Assembly (NCBI GenBank): GCA_963816785.1
Contig: CAWFLL010000004.1
Location: 372,001 to 436,000 of the forward strand
Direction of reading: 5' to 3'
DNA length: 64,000 nucleotides
Source of the DNA: VRUE01 sp963816785
GTDB lineage: Bacteria; Actinomycetota; Thermoleophilia; Solirubrobacterales; 70-9
Part shown: piece after piece, positions 47,225 to 57,365 of the stretch
How positions within the stretch are numbered: the first letter of the stretch is position 1
How the letters are laid out: every line of letters starts with the position of its first letter
Translations under genes and position numbers: made by a program
Notes under the pieces: model-generated
The model's database searches: none
What the model was told of the DNA's origin: nothing
What the model saw: only the letters and a program-made list of their open reading frames with translations

Positions 47225-49058
47225 ATGCGACACTCGCTCGTTGCAGTGGTGCCGATCGCGCTGATGCTCGTCCTGCCGGCCAGCGCGACAGCGGTAACCC
47301 GCTATGTCATGAACGGCGGGCTCGACAACACCAACTGCGCGATCGACACAAAGCCATGCGCGACGATCCAACACGCGGTCGACGAAGCCACCGACGGAGA
47401 CACGATCTCGATCGCGTCCGGCATCTACAACGAATCGGTCGGGACGACGAAGGTGCTCCGCTTCGTCGGCGCCGAAGGCCGGATCGTTCGAAATTGGAGG
47501 CACTGAAGTCAATGCGCCGGATGCCGCCTCCGGGTCTCCCGGCCCAAGCGCCTTGCAGCTCTCCGGAGGGGGCAGCTCAGCTCACTGCGGGCGCGAAGGT
47601 GGTGACGGCGCCGACGCCAGCGGCATGTTCGGCACCGCATATCCGGGCGGTGCCGCAGTCAGCTTCGCCCCCGCGGGCGAAGAGGGGGCCGCCCTGGAGA
47701 TCGACGAAGTTGCCCTTGTCGGCGGCGAAGGTGGATCCGGGTTTCCACCCGGGAGTGGGGGGACGGGGCTGCTGATGCAGGGCGGCGGCGACCCGATGGT
47801 CCTGACCGCCCGGAAGAGCGTTCTACAAGGAGGTCAGGGGTTCACCGGCGGCGGCGGAGCCCGGATCATCGGCTCGGCCCCGATCGCCTCGTTCTTCGAC
47901 TCCCAACTCGGCAGCACCTTTTCCGCCGCGATCGACAGCGGCATCTCGGTCGAGGACGGGGCCGAGGCGAATGTCACCTCCAGCCTTGTGATCGGCTACT
48001 ACGCCGCCAGCGTCAATCACGGCTCGCTGTCGATCAATCGCAGCAAGGTCGTCAGCGAAAGCAACGGCGCCGCACTCAATGTCCAGTCCGGCGCCGGCAA
48101 TCCCTTCGCCGAGGCGGAGGTCATCGACAGCCTTGTGCGCTCGACGGAAGGAGCGGCGGCCAGGGTGGCCTCGGCGCCGCTCGGCGGGTCTGCATCCCTA
48201 CTCGCCCACGGCACCACCTTTGTCACCGAAGACGGGCCCGCGGCGGTGGTGGTACAGAGCGCAGCCCCGGCACCCCCGTTGAGCGCGACGCTGCGCAACT
48301 CGATCGCCTACAACGAGCCCGACAGCGAAGGAGAACTGGTACCCGATCTGATGGCCGACGAGGGAACGATCGAAGCCGCCTTCTCGAGCTTCACGACGTC
48401 ACTCGAGGAAAACGGCGGGAGCGCACCACTCCCGGGGAGCGGCACGAACATCGCCGGCGATCCCGGGTTCCGATCGAACCCCGAATCCGAATTCCAACTG
48501 AACGGCGACTCACCGCTGATCGACAGGGGCGACCCGGGGATAATCGAACCGGGTGAGCTGGACTTCGCCGGCGAACCGCGATCGCTGGACGGCGACTTCG
48601 ACTGCATCGCCCGCCCGGACATCGGCGCCTTCGAGGTGACCGGTCAGAGCAGCCCCTGCCCGCCGGTCAATCAGAACGCGACCGACGCACCGCCGGTCGT
48701 GTCCGGCTTCGGGATCACGAACCGCAAATTCGCGCCGAAGGGAGCTTCGGGAGGGAGTGCCAAGGGCTCGGCGAAGGCCCCGAAGAAAGGGACGAAATTC
48801 ACCTACACCCTTTCCGAGGCTGCCGGGGTGAAGATCACGATCGAGCGGAAGAAGGCGAGCAAAGGCAAGGCGCGCTTCTTAAAGGTCACCACGCTCAGTG
48901 CCCAAAAGCAGGCCGGCAAGGGGTCGACCCCGTTCTCAGGGCGGGTCAAGGGGAAGCCGCTGAAACCGGGCAAATACCAGGCGACGATCGTCGCCACCGA
49001 CTCCGCCGGCCAGGCCTCCGAGCCGCGCCAGCTCAGCTTCCAGATCGTCAGCGGCTGA
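47225..49058 (+). CDS. Secreted beta-helix (pectate-lyase-like) surface protein 1
   Basis: Signal peptide (VVPIALMLVLPASATA), then the start of a right-handed parallel beta-helix: CAIDTKPCATIQHAVDEATD and TISIASGIYNESV. After a frame change near 47490 the helix continues with Gly/Ser/Asp-rich coils (SFFDSQLGSTFSAAIDSGIS, NVTSSLVIGYYAASVNHGS), ends with SPLIDRGDPGIIEPGELDFA and RPDIGAFEVTG (a common end motif of such repeats), and finishes in a beta-sandwich module (KGTKFTYTLSEAAGVKITIE, KPLKPGKYQATIVATDSAG). About 610 residues. Polysaccharide-binding or surface role; no lyase residues identified. Adjacent paralogue follows. Confidence 0.82.
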
Positions 49059-49097
49059 GCGGTTGCGCATTTGAGGGAGCGCGCCCATAATTGCCTC

Positions 49098-50896
49098 ATG
49101 CGCCGGTCGCTACCGGGTGTGGCGTTGATCGCGATGGCGATCGTCGTCCCCTCAAGCGCAGATGCCGAGACCCGCTTCGTCGCCAAAGGCGGGGTCGACA
49201 GCCCTGGCTGCACCAATCCCGGGGCGCCGTGCGAAACGGTTCCCTACGCGGTCGGCCAGTCTGCCAGCGGCGACACGATCCAGATCGGGCCCGGCATCTT
49301 CGTCGGGTCAATCGAGACCGCAAAAACACTCACATTCGTCGGCGCCGGAGGTGGCACTCTCGACGGCATTCCGGGCACGACCGTAATTCGGGGAACGCCG
49401 GGGGAAAATTTCGACGGCGCCACCGGCCTGGAGCTGGAGGGCGGCGGAGCGCTGCGCTCGCTGCGGGTGGAAGGGGGCAAAGGCGGCGCCGATACGGAAA
49501 TAACTGGTTTCCGGGGGGGCACCGGAATCCTCCTCTCGCCCGCTGCTTCCGGGCCGATCTCGCTGCAGCTTGACGGTGTCGTCGCCGTCGGAGGAGACGG
49601 AGGACCCGGTCAATTGGGCCCGGGGTCGGCGGGCGGCGGAATCAAGGTATCGAGCGAGCTCGGACCAGCCGCCCTCTCCGCAAACGAAAGCGAATTCGCC
49701 GGCGGGTCTGGCCTTGGGGGCGGGATCGCGATCGAGGTCAACGGTCAGGCCGCCGCCGCCGAGCTCCTCAACTCGCGGGTCTTGAACTCGGAATTTGCCG
49801 GAAGCGCTGTCACCATCTTCAGCGGCGCGCAGGTGACGCTGGAGTCGGTCGAAATCAAAACTCCCAACCCGGGTGTCACCGTCGACGAAGGCAGCGTGGC
49901 GATAAGGCGGAGCCGGATCCAAACCAATTCGACGGCGTTGACCATCGAAGCAACGAACGAAGCGCCCGCAGAAGCCGAACTCGTTGACAGCGTCCTCTTC
50001 TCCACCCAATCGACGGTCGCCTTCGCCTACTCGGAAGGAGCGCAGTCCTCGGCCAAGCTCATCGCCATCGGCTCGACGCTGGTCGCATTCGGGCCCAGCG
50101 GTGCGCTAGTGGTGAACCGTGAAGAGGACGCCGGCCCGGCGACGGCCACCCTGCGCAACTCGATCGCCCGGAACACGCCAACGGTGCCGAAAATCGTCGC
50201 CGATCTCCGTGCAATTCGAGGGACAATCGATGCCGACTTCTCCAGCTTCACGACAGTCGTCGCCGAAGACGGCGGCACCGTCCCGGCGCCGGGAAGCGCC
50301 GCCAATGTCGCCGGCGACCCGCTCTTCGTCGATCCAGGCAAAGGGGGGTTGGCCCTACAGGGCACCTCGCCGTTGATCGACCGCGGCGATCCGGCACTGG
50401 CCGGGGCGGGCGAGCTCGACCTGGCGGGCTCCGCTCGATCGCTGGACGGCAACCGCGACTGCGTCGTCGCCCCCGACATCGGCGCCTACGAGGTGACCGG
50501 CCAGGGCATTCCCTGCGATCCGGCTCCGACGATCTCGAAATTCGGGATGACGAATCGGGTCTTCGCGCCGAAGGGCGGCAAGAAAAAGAGCGGGCAGGCG
50601 AGCAAGGCCGTCAAGCGGGGGACGAAATTCACCTACACCCTCTCCGAGTCGGCGAAGGTGAAGATCACGATCGAACGCAAGAAGAAGAACAAGGAAGGGC
50701 AAGAAGAGCAAGCTTCACGAAGGTGACGACGTCTGAGCGCGCAGGAGAAATCCGGCAGCAGTCGACCCAGTTCTCGGGCCGGGTCAAGGGCAAGCCGCTG
50801 AAGCCCGGCAAGTACCGGGCGACGATCACCGCCACCGACTCCGCCGGTCAGACCTCGGCCCCGCAGCGGCTCAGCTTCAAGATCGTCAGCGGCTAG
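49098..50896 (+). CDS. Secreted beta-helix surface protein 2 (tandem paralogue)
   Basis: Same design as the preceding gene: signal peptide (GVALIAMAIVVPSSADA), CTNPGAPCETVPYAVGQSAS, TIQIGPGIFVGSIETAKTLT, long Gly/Ser-rich helix, SPLIDRGDPALAGAGELDLA, APDIGAYEVTGQGIPC, and the C-terminal module (KRGTKFTYTLSESAKVKITI, KPLKPGKYRATITATDSAGQ). About 600 residues. One or more frame changes at about 50695-50750 in a Lys/Arg-rich segment; the module resumes to TAG 50894-50896. ATG at 49098 is used rather than the upstream GTG at 49071 because the signal peptide begins there. Confidence 0.82.
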
Positions 50897-50975
50897 GCAG
50901 TCCCGCCCTGGCGCCCCAGCCCATCACGTTGACCAGCCATTTGCGGGTCAACTTGATGGGCTGGTGTCGGTCGGC

Positions 50976-52785
50976 TCAGTCGAGGCGGTCTTCGAGCGCC
51001 TCGAGCTGGCTCCGAATCGCGGCCGGGAGCCGGTCGCCGAACTGCGCGAGGTGCTCCTTGACCTGCGGCAGCTGCTGCTTGAACACGCCGGGATCGACCG
51101 AGAGCAGCTCGTCCATCGCCTCGTCTGAGATCTCGAGGCCGTCGGTGTCGAACGCGCCCTTCGCGGGCAGCAGCCCGATCGGCGACTCCACCGTCTCGCC
51201 CTCGCCGTCGCAGCGCCGGAACACCCACTTGAGGACGCGGCTGTTCTCGCCGAAGCCGGGCCAGATGAACTTGCCGTCCTCGTCTTTGCGGAACCAGTTG
51301 ACGAGGAAGACCTTCGGCAGCTTCGCCCCCTCGCGCTCGGCGATCTTCAGCCAGTGGCCGAAGTAGTCGGCCATGTTGTAGCCGCAGAACGGGAGCATCG
51401 CCATCGGGTCGAAGCGGAGCTTGCCGACCTCGCCCGTGGCGGCGGCGGTCGTCTCGACCGACATCGTCGCGCCGAGGAAGGTGCCGTGCTCCCAGTCGAA
51501 GGCCTCCGCCACCAGCGGCACCGCGGTCGCGCGGCGGCCGCCGAAGAGGAAGGCGTCGACCGGAACCCCCGCCGGGTCCTCCCACTCCGGCGCGATGCAC
51601 GGGCACTGCGACGCCGGCGTCGTGAAGCGTGAGTTCGGGTGGGCCGCCGGCTCGTCGGAGTCGGGGGTCCACGCGTTGCCGCGCCAGTCGGTCGCCTTCG
51701 CCGGCGGCTCACCGGTCATCCCCTCCCACCAGATGTCGCCGTCCTCGGTCTTCGCGCAGTTGGTGAAGATCGTGTTCCGCTCGATCGTCCCCATCGCATT
51801 CGGGTTGGTCTTGTGGCTGGTGTTGGGGGCGACGCCGAAGAAGCCCGCCTCGGGGTTGACCGCGTAGAGGCGGCCGTCCTCGCCGAACTTCATCCAGGCG
51901 ATGTCGTCGCCGATCGTCTCGGCGGTCCAGCCCTCGAGCGTCGGGATCAGCATCGCCAGGTTGGTCTTGCCCGAGGCCGACGGGAAGGCGCCGGTCAGGT
52001 ACTTGACCTCGCCCTCGGGCGAGGTCAGCTTCAGGATCAGCATGTGCTCGGCCATCCAGCCCTCGTCGCGGGCCATCGCCGAGGCGATCCGCAGCGCGAG
52101 GCACTTCTTGCCGAGCAGGGCGTTGCCGCCGTAGCCCGAGCCGAACGACCAGATCTCGCGCGTCTCGGGGTAGTGGACGATGTACTTGTTGTCGGCGTTG
52201 CAGGGCCATGGCACGTCCTCCTGGCCCTCGGCCAGCGGCATCCCGACCGAGTGCACGCAGGGGACGAACTCGCCGTCCTCGCCGAGCACCTCGAGCGCGC
52301 CCTTGCCCATCCGGGTCATGATCCGCATCGAGGTCGCGACGTAGGCCGAGTCGGTGAGCTGGACCCCGATGTCGGCGATCGGCGAGCCGAGCGGCCCCAT
52401 CGAGAACGGCACCACGTACATCGTGCGGCCCTTCATGCAGCCGCTGAAGAGGCCCTTCAGCGTCTCGCCGCATCTCGTCCGGGTCGCGCCAGTTGTTGGT
52501 CGGCCCGGCGCCGTCCTCGGTCTCCGAGCAGATGAAGGTCCGGTCCTCGACCCGGGCGACGTCGTCGGGGTCGGAGAGGGCCAGGTAGGAGTTCGGGCGC
52601 TTGGCCTCGGAGAGGCGCTCGAAGGTGCCGGCCTCGATCAGGGCCTGGGCGAGGGAGTCGTACTCCTCGGCCGATCCGTCACACCAGTGAATGGCGTCGG
52701 GCTTGGTCAGGTCTGCGATCTCCCCGACCCAGTCGAGGAGCTTTGCGTGCGTGGTCGGCGCTGTGGCCGCGGTGGTTTGGCTCAT
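50976..52785 (-). CDS. pckG: Phosphoenolpyruvate carboxykinase (GTP)
   Basis: Gluconeogenic enzyme converting oxaloacetate and GTP to PEP, GDP and CO2. About 603 residues, the usual length. WVGEIADLTKPDAIHWCDGS and LSDPDDVARVEDRTFICSET near the N-terminus, then RTMYVVPFSMGPLGSPIADI, the P-loop GAFPSASGKTNLAMLIPTLE, IGDDIAWMKFGEDGRLYAVN (metal site), MGTIERNTIFTNCAKTEDG and NWFRKDEDGKFIWPGFGENS. The GTP form is typical of actinobacteria. One frame change near 52470. ATG at 52785. It would draw C4 acids toward sugar synthesis, including the glycan precursors of this region. Confidence 0.95.
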
Positions 52786-52795
52786 TTGGCGCACT

Positions 52796-53132
52796 CTATC
52801 CACCGATGCTGAGATCAACGTCTCCGGACTTGATTTCGACGACTTCGACGTCCGCGTCCTCGTTGCGGATCCGCAGAACCGCGGTCTGCGCCTTGCCCTT
52901 CTGAGGCGTGATCGTGCAATCGAACGTCGCCTTCGCCTTGACCTCGACTCCGGACGGGCACTCGACCGACTTGACCTTCACGGCCGAGCGTGTCTTCGAC
53001 GTTGTCCTTGAGCGCTTCCTCGGTCTTGACGTCGTCGATCACCGTTTCACCGCAACCGGCGAGGGCGAAGCCGGCGAGGGCGAGCGCCAGGACGGGCACG
53101 GCGAGGACTGTGAGGCGACCGAGGTGGCTCAT
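52796..53132 (-). CDS. DUF4333-type lipoprotein
   Basis: Short exported lipoprotein. The lipobox ends at Cys27 (ALAGFALAGC). After TVIDDVKTEEALKDNVEDTL and a frame change near 52985, VKSVECPSGVEVKAKATFDC and AVLRIRNEDADVEVVEIKSG give the DUF4333 domain with its two conserved cysteines. Function of the family is unknown; it is common in actinobacteria. ATG overlaps the stop of the upstream polymerase (ATGA), and PEPCK follows 11 bases downstream. Confidence 0.8.
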
Positions 53133-55138
53133 CTACTCCCCATCAACGTAGACGGGGCAGCAAGTATTCCAGCCTCAGCGATTGAAGAGGAGAAGTTCGG
53201 GTTGAGCGATTCGGCCCTGCGGTAGGCGCGAACTGAGGCGACGGCCCGGCCGCGCTCAGCCTCGATCCGCGAGAGGACCAGCCAGTTCCGCCAGTTGGTC
53301 GACTCCCGCTCGGTCGCCGCCGCCGCCGCCGCCGCGGCCGGGTCGAGAGTCGCCCATTTCCTCCAGCACCAGCGCCTCCTGCAGCCGTGGGGCGGCGAAC
53401 CCGCCCTCCACGTTCTGGGCGCTGCGGGCAGCCTCGAGCGCCCCTTCGAGGTCGCCGGCGCGCGCATCGGATTCGCTCTGGCGCAACAGATTCGTCGAGG
53501 CGAGCGGGATCGCGATCGCCACGATCGCGGCGACGGCGGTGACGGCGATCCCGACCCGCAGTGGCGAGGTTCGGCGCCGATGTCTCGCCCTCGATCCGGG
53601 CGGCGATCGGCGGTGACCAGCACCGAGCCGAGCAGCAGCATCGCCACCGGCAGCACCGGGATCTGCCACGTCCAGTCGATCGCGGCGGTGAGGAAGAAGG
53701 CGACGCAGCCGGCCAGGGCGGCGGCGAGCAGCGCCCTGCCCGCGGCGTCGGCCCGGAGCGCACTGCGGGCTCCGCCGACCAGGATCGCCAGCAGCGAAGA
53801 GGATCAGAACGGCGAAGCCGACGATCCCGAGCTCGCCGAGGGTCTGCATGTAGAGGGAGTGGGCGTCGCGGACGGTTTCGTCGCTGTCGCCGTCGCGGGC
53901 CCACCAGAATTCGAAGGTGCCCGATCCGGTCCCGTTCAGCGGCGCGGTCTCGTTCTCCCGCACCGCGGCGCTCCAGAACTGGTAGCGGTTCTGGCCGGCG
54001 ACGCTGCCGAGCCGCTCGGTTCCCGTGCCCGGCCCGCCACCTTCCTTGAATTCGCTCCAGCCGTTCGAGGCCCGGCCGGGGAGGTCGATTGCCGCGATCA
54101 CGATCAGCGCCACGACGCCCGCCGCGATCACGCCGAACAGCGCCGCGCGGTGGGATACCTCGGTCCAGCCGGGCCGCCTCTCATCCGCCAGCAGGTGAGA
54201 GATCGCCGCCTGGACCAGGCCGACGACCAGGCAGACGACGATCGTCGATCAGCAGCACCTCGTCGCCCTGCTGGTGGGCCGTCGAGTTGGCCAGGCCTTC
54301 CTGGAGGGCGTCCCGGGTCAGCGGTCGCGGCGACCAGGATGGCGCCGCCGGCGCCCGCGACGAGCAGCGTCAGCAGCCTCGGCAGGCGGTCGGAGGCGAA
54401 TGCGAGGTAGACCGCCGAGCGCGATCGCCGCCGTCGCGATGCCGCCACGCGAGAGGGTGAAGAAGAGGGTCAGAAACAGCGCCGGCAGCGCGGCCGCAGC
54501 CAGCGCCCTGACGACGATCGTCCGCGCGCCGGTCGCGAGCTGAAGGACGATGCGGAAGCCCGATCGCGACCAGGCCGGCGAGGCCGTTCCAGTAGTTGAG
54601 TGGGTAGGAGAGCCGTTCGCTGTCTTCGAGGAACCTCGCGGTCTGGTCGGCGTCAGGGAACCAGGCCGGATGCAGGCGCGAGAGGAGGCCGATCAGGGCG
54701 ACGAGGCGTAATCCCGGCCGCGACCGCGGCGAGCAGGTGCCGCGGGCGTCGCCGGTCGCGGCTGAACAGGGCCAGCGCGAGGACCCCGACGTAGGTGGCG
54801 ACAAGGGCGAGTTCGGCAGCCGTCTGCTCGGTGCTCTCGGTCCAGGTCAGGCTGAGTGCGGTCCAGAGGGCGAACGCGGCGAGCAGGCCGAGGGCGCTCC
54901 AGGCGAGGGCGCCGGGCCGCAGCCGGGGCAGGGCGCCGACCAGCGTCCCGAGCAGGAGGACCCACCAGACCGCGATCCCGACCTGGTCGTGAACGAGCGG
55001 GTCGTAGCCACCGCCCTTGAGGCCCAGGTAGACGAGCAGGCCGAAGCCGAGGAGCCAGGTCCAGACGACGCCCCAGTCGATTCGCCGGGCGTATTCCTGC
55101 GCTGCGGTGCTGGTGGAGCGAATCGAAGTTGCGTTCAT
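53129..55138 (-). CDS. Second O-antigen ligase/Wzy-like polymerase with C-terminal repeat region, frame-broken
   Basis: Membrane protein of about 670 residues. N-terminal helices: VWTWLLGFGLLVYLGLKGG, VWWVLLLGTLVGALPRL, LALVATYVGVLALALFSRD. SYPLNYWNGLAGLVAIGLP and the Wzy_C signature DAHSLYMQTLGELGIVGFAV mark the polymerase family, as does FWSAAVRENETAPLNGTGSG. The soluble C-terminus (RAGDLEGALEAARSAQNVE, WRNWLVLSRIEAERGRAVAS, VRAYRRAESLNPN) looks TPR-like. At least six frame changes. Overlaps the lipoprotein gene start. Second polymerase of the window. Confidence 0.75.
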
Positions 55139-55223
55139 CTGGTTCTATCTACGGCCCCCTGCAGGGCATGCCTGTCGCACCTGTCACCCTGTCAGGTCCC
55201 TCTCCCGGTTCGCAGGAACGACC

Positions 55224-55827
55224 ATGAATGCACTCAGAATTGGACTCTTGGGCACCGCGGCCGCGATCTTCGCATGCCCGTCCCGCCAGCATCGCCGACT
55301 ATCTCGTCCCGCCGGGCAACTCGGCCGTAAATCAGTACACGGAGAGCATTCCCGACGGCCGGTGGACACAGAGACGTCGGCAAGGGCGGAAAGCCGCAGG
55401 ACCGCGCCCGCCCGGGTGCTCGGCACGGAGAACGCGAAGCGACTCGAAGAGCAGGGGCGCGCAGGGGCGCGAGGCCGCCGAAGTCGCGGCGGCCACCGCG
55501 CCGAGCAGCGTCGAAAGCGCCCCTGCGCCCGCCGATGAAGACGACGCCGGTGGTGTTGCCGGTGGTGGTGGCGGTCAGGGAGCGGGTGGTGGCGGCGCTG
55601 AGCACCCCGCCCGATCTGTCCCGCGCCACGATGCGAGCCCGCACGCCACGACCGCTGCAGGCGGTGCTGCCGACGTGAGCGGCTCCTCCGGCCTCGGCGA
55701 GGTGCTCGCGCAGGCCACCGGCTCCTCCTCGGGGCAGATGGGCCTGCTCCTACCCCTGATCCTGATCGCCGCCCTCGTCTGGGCGGTCGCCTTCTTCCGG
55801 AAGCAGCGTAGCCGCACGGCTCCCTAG
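55224..55827 (+). CDS. Secreted protein with C-terminal membrane anchor (YLVPPGNSAVNQYTE-type)
   Basis: Signal peptide (MNALRIGLLGTAAAIFA) followed, after a one-base change near 55275, by SIADYLVPPGNSAVNQYTES, a short conserved segment I associate with Thermoleophilia surface proteins. A low-complexity Gly/Ala/Asp region (APADEDDAGGVAGGGG) follows, and a C-terminal helix LLLPLILIAALVWAVAFFR with a basic RKQRSRTAP tail, typical of a sortase-independent membrane anchor. About 200 residues with three or more frame changes (55275, 55360-55400, 55450). Function unknown. It precedes the glycosidase by 12 bases and is likely co-transcribed. Confidence 0.65.
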
Positions 55828-55839
55828 CCGAACCGCACC

Positions 55840-57324
55840 GTGACGACGCCCGGGGAAACCACGCTTCGCAGTGCCGCGTCCCGGCTCTGGCCGGCGATCG
55901 CGCTCGCAGCGACCCTGCTGGCGCTGATCGCAATCCCGGCGACGACCGCGAACGCCCGCCCACTCTGGACGGGGATCACGAACATCGGAAGCAACGAACC
56001 GCTCGCCTTCACGCGGACGAAGGCGGCCGGGTCGCGTTTCGTTCGTATCCCGGTGCTCTGGGATCAGGCGGCGCCGGACGCGCGACCCGCCAACTGGAAC
56101 CCAGCCGACCCCGCCGACCCAAACTACCGCTGGGCCGACACCGACATCAACGTGCTGCGCGCCACGGCAGCCGGCCTGGTCCCGCTGCTGCAGATCGGCA
56201 GCGCCCCCAAATGGGCGCAGCGCTGCCAGACGCCGTCGGTCCTGCCCGATGCCGAATGCGACCCCGACCCGAGCCAGCTCGCGGCCTTCGCCGGCGCCGC
56301 CGCCCGCCGCTACAGCGGCGGCTTCGCCGGGCTCCCGCGAGTCAAGTACTGGCAGGCGCTCAACGAGCCCAACCTCAGCCTCTTCTTCTTCCCCCAGTTC
56401 AACACCGCCGGAAAGGCGCTCTCGCCGGGCCTCTACAAGGCGCTGGTCAACGCCTTCTACGACGCCGTCAAGGCCGTCGATCGCTCCAACCTGGTGCTCG
56501 CTGCCGGTCTCGGCCCGATCGCCGTCCCGAAGTGGACGATCGGGCCGATCCGCTTCACCCGCGAAATGCTCTGCATGAAGGGGCGCGAAAGCTTCCGCCC
56601 CGCCGCCGGCAAATGCGCCCCCGTCCGTTTCGACATCTTCGCGATCCAGCCCTACACGACCGGCGGGCCGACCCACGTCGGCGGGATCAACGACGTCCAG
56701 CTCGGAGGGCTCAGCAGGCTGAAATCGCTGCTGGTCGCCGCCGACAAGGCGAAGCGGATCAAGGGGGCCTACAAGCACACGCCGCTGTGGGTCACCGAGT
56801 TCTCCTGGGACACGAAGCCGCCCGACCCCGGCGGCCTGCAGATGGAGATCGCATCGAGATGGACCTCCGAGGCCCTCTATGAGGCCTGGCGGGCGGGCGT
56901 CAGCAGCTTCTTCTGGTTCAGCCTCCATGACGATCAGCGCGACATGTACAGCGCCCCGTACAGCGCGACCCTGGAGTCCGGGCTCTACTTCCGCGGGGCG
57001 ACCCTCGAGCAGGACCAGCCGAAGGAGATATTCCACGCGTTCCGCTTCCCGTTCGTCGCCTACCCGCGCAAGAAGGGGCTGTTCGTCTGGGGACGGACGC
57101 CGACCAGTGGCCCGGGCAAGGTGAGGATCGAGGCCTGGACGGGGCAGGGCTGGCGCAAGTTGATGACGGTCAAGGCGGACAGGAACGGCGTCTTCACGGC
57201 CAGCTCGAGGAGCCGCTATGGCCAGGACAGGGAGGGCCTGGTTCGGGGCGTCTACGCCGGCGACAGCGCGCTCCCCTTCGCGATGCGCGGCTACCCCGAC
57301 CACAAACAGCCGCCGTTCGGCTGA
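55840..57324 (+). CDS. Secreted glycoside hydrolase (GH39/clan A-like)
   Basis: 494 residues. Signal peptide (LWPAIALAATLLALIAIPAT), then a TIM-barrel with SRFVRIPVLWDQAAPD, LVPLLQIGSAPKWAQRCQTP, the acid/base in YWQALNEPNLSLFFFPQF, FDIFAIQPYTTGG, and the nucleophile in LWVTEFSWDTKPPDPGG. The C-terminal part (RIEAWTGQGWRKLMTVKADR, RSRYGQDREGLVRGVYAGDS) looks like a beta-sandwich. GTG start, frame intact. Substrate unknown; relatives in actinobacteria are annotated as cellulase-family or GH39-like proteins. Confidence 0.78.
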   Translation: MTTPGETTLRSAASRLWPAIALAATLLALIAIPATTANARPLWTGITNIGSNEPLAFTRTKAAGSRFVRIPVLWDQAAPDARPANWNPADPADPNYRWADTDINVLRATAAGLVPLLQIGSAPKWAQRCQTPSVLPDAECDPDPSQLAAFAGAAARRYSGGFAGLPRVKYWQALNEPNLSLFFFPQFNTAGKALSPGLYKALVNAFYDAVKAVDRSNLVLAAGLGPIAVPKWTIGPIRFTREMLCMKGRESFRPAAGKCAPVRFDIFAIQPYTTGGPTHVGGINDVQLGGLSRLKSLLVAADKAKRIKGAYKHTPLWVTEFSWDTKPPDPGGLQMEIASRWTSEALYEAWRAGVSSFFWFSLHDDQRDMYSAPYSATLESGLYFRGATLEQDQPKEIFHAFRFPFVAYPRKKGLFVWGRTPTSGPGKVRIEAWTGQGWRKLMTVKADRNGVFTASSRSRYGQDREGLVRGVYAGDSALPFAMRGYPDHKQPPFG

Positions 57325-57365
57325 TCCCCGCCACGCGCCGGGTTGGGTAGGGTTCCCCGCCGCCG

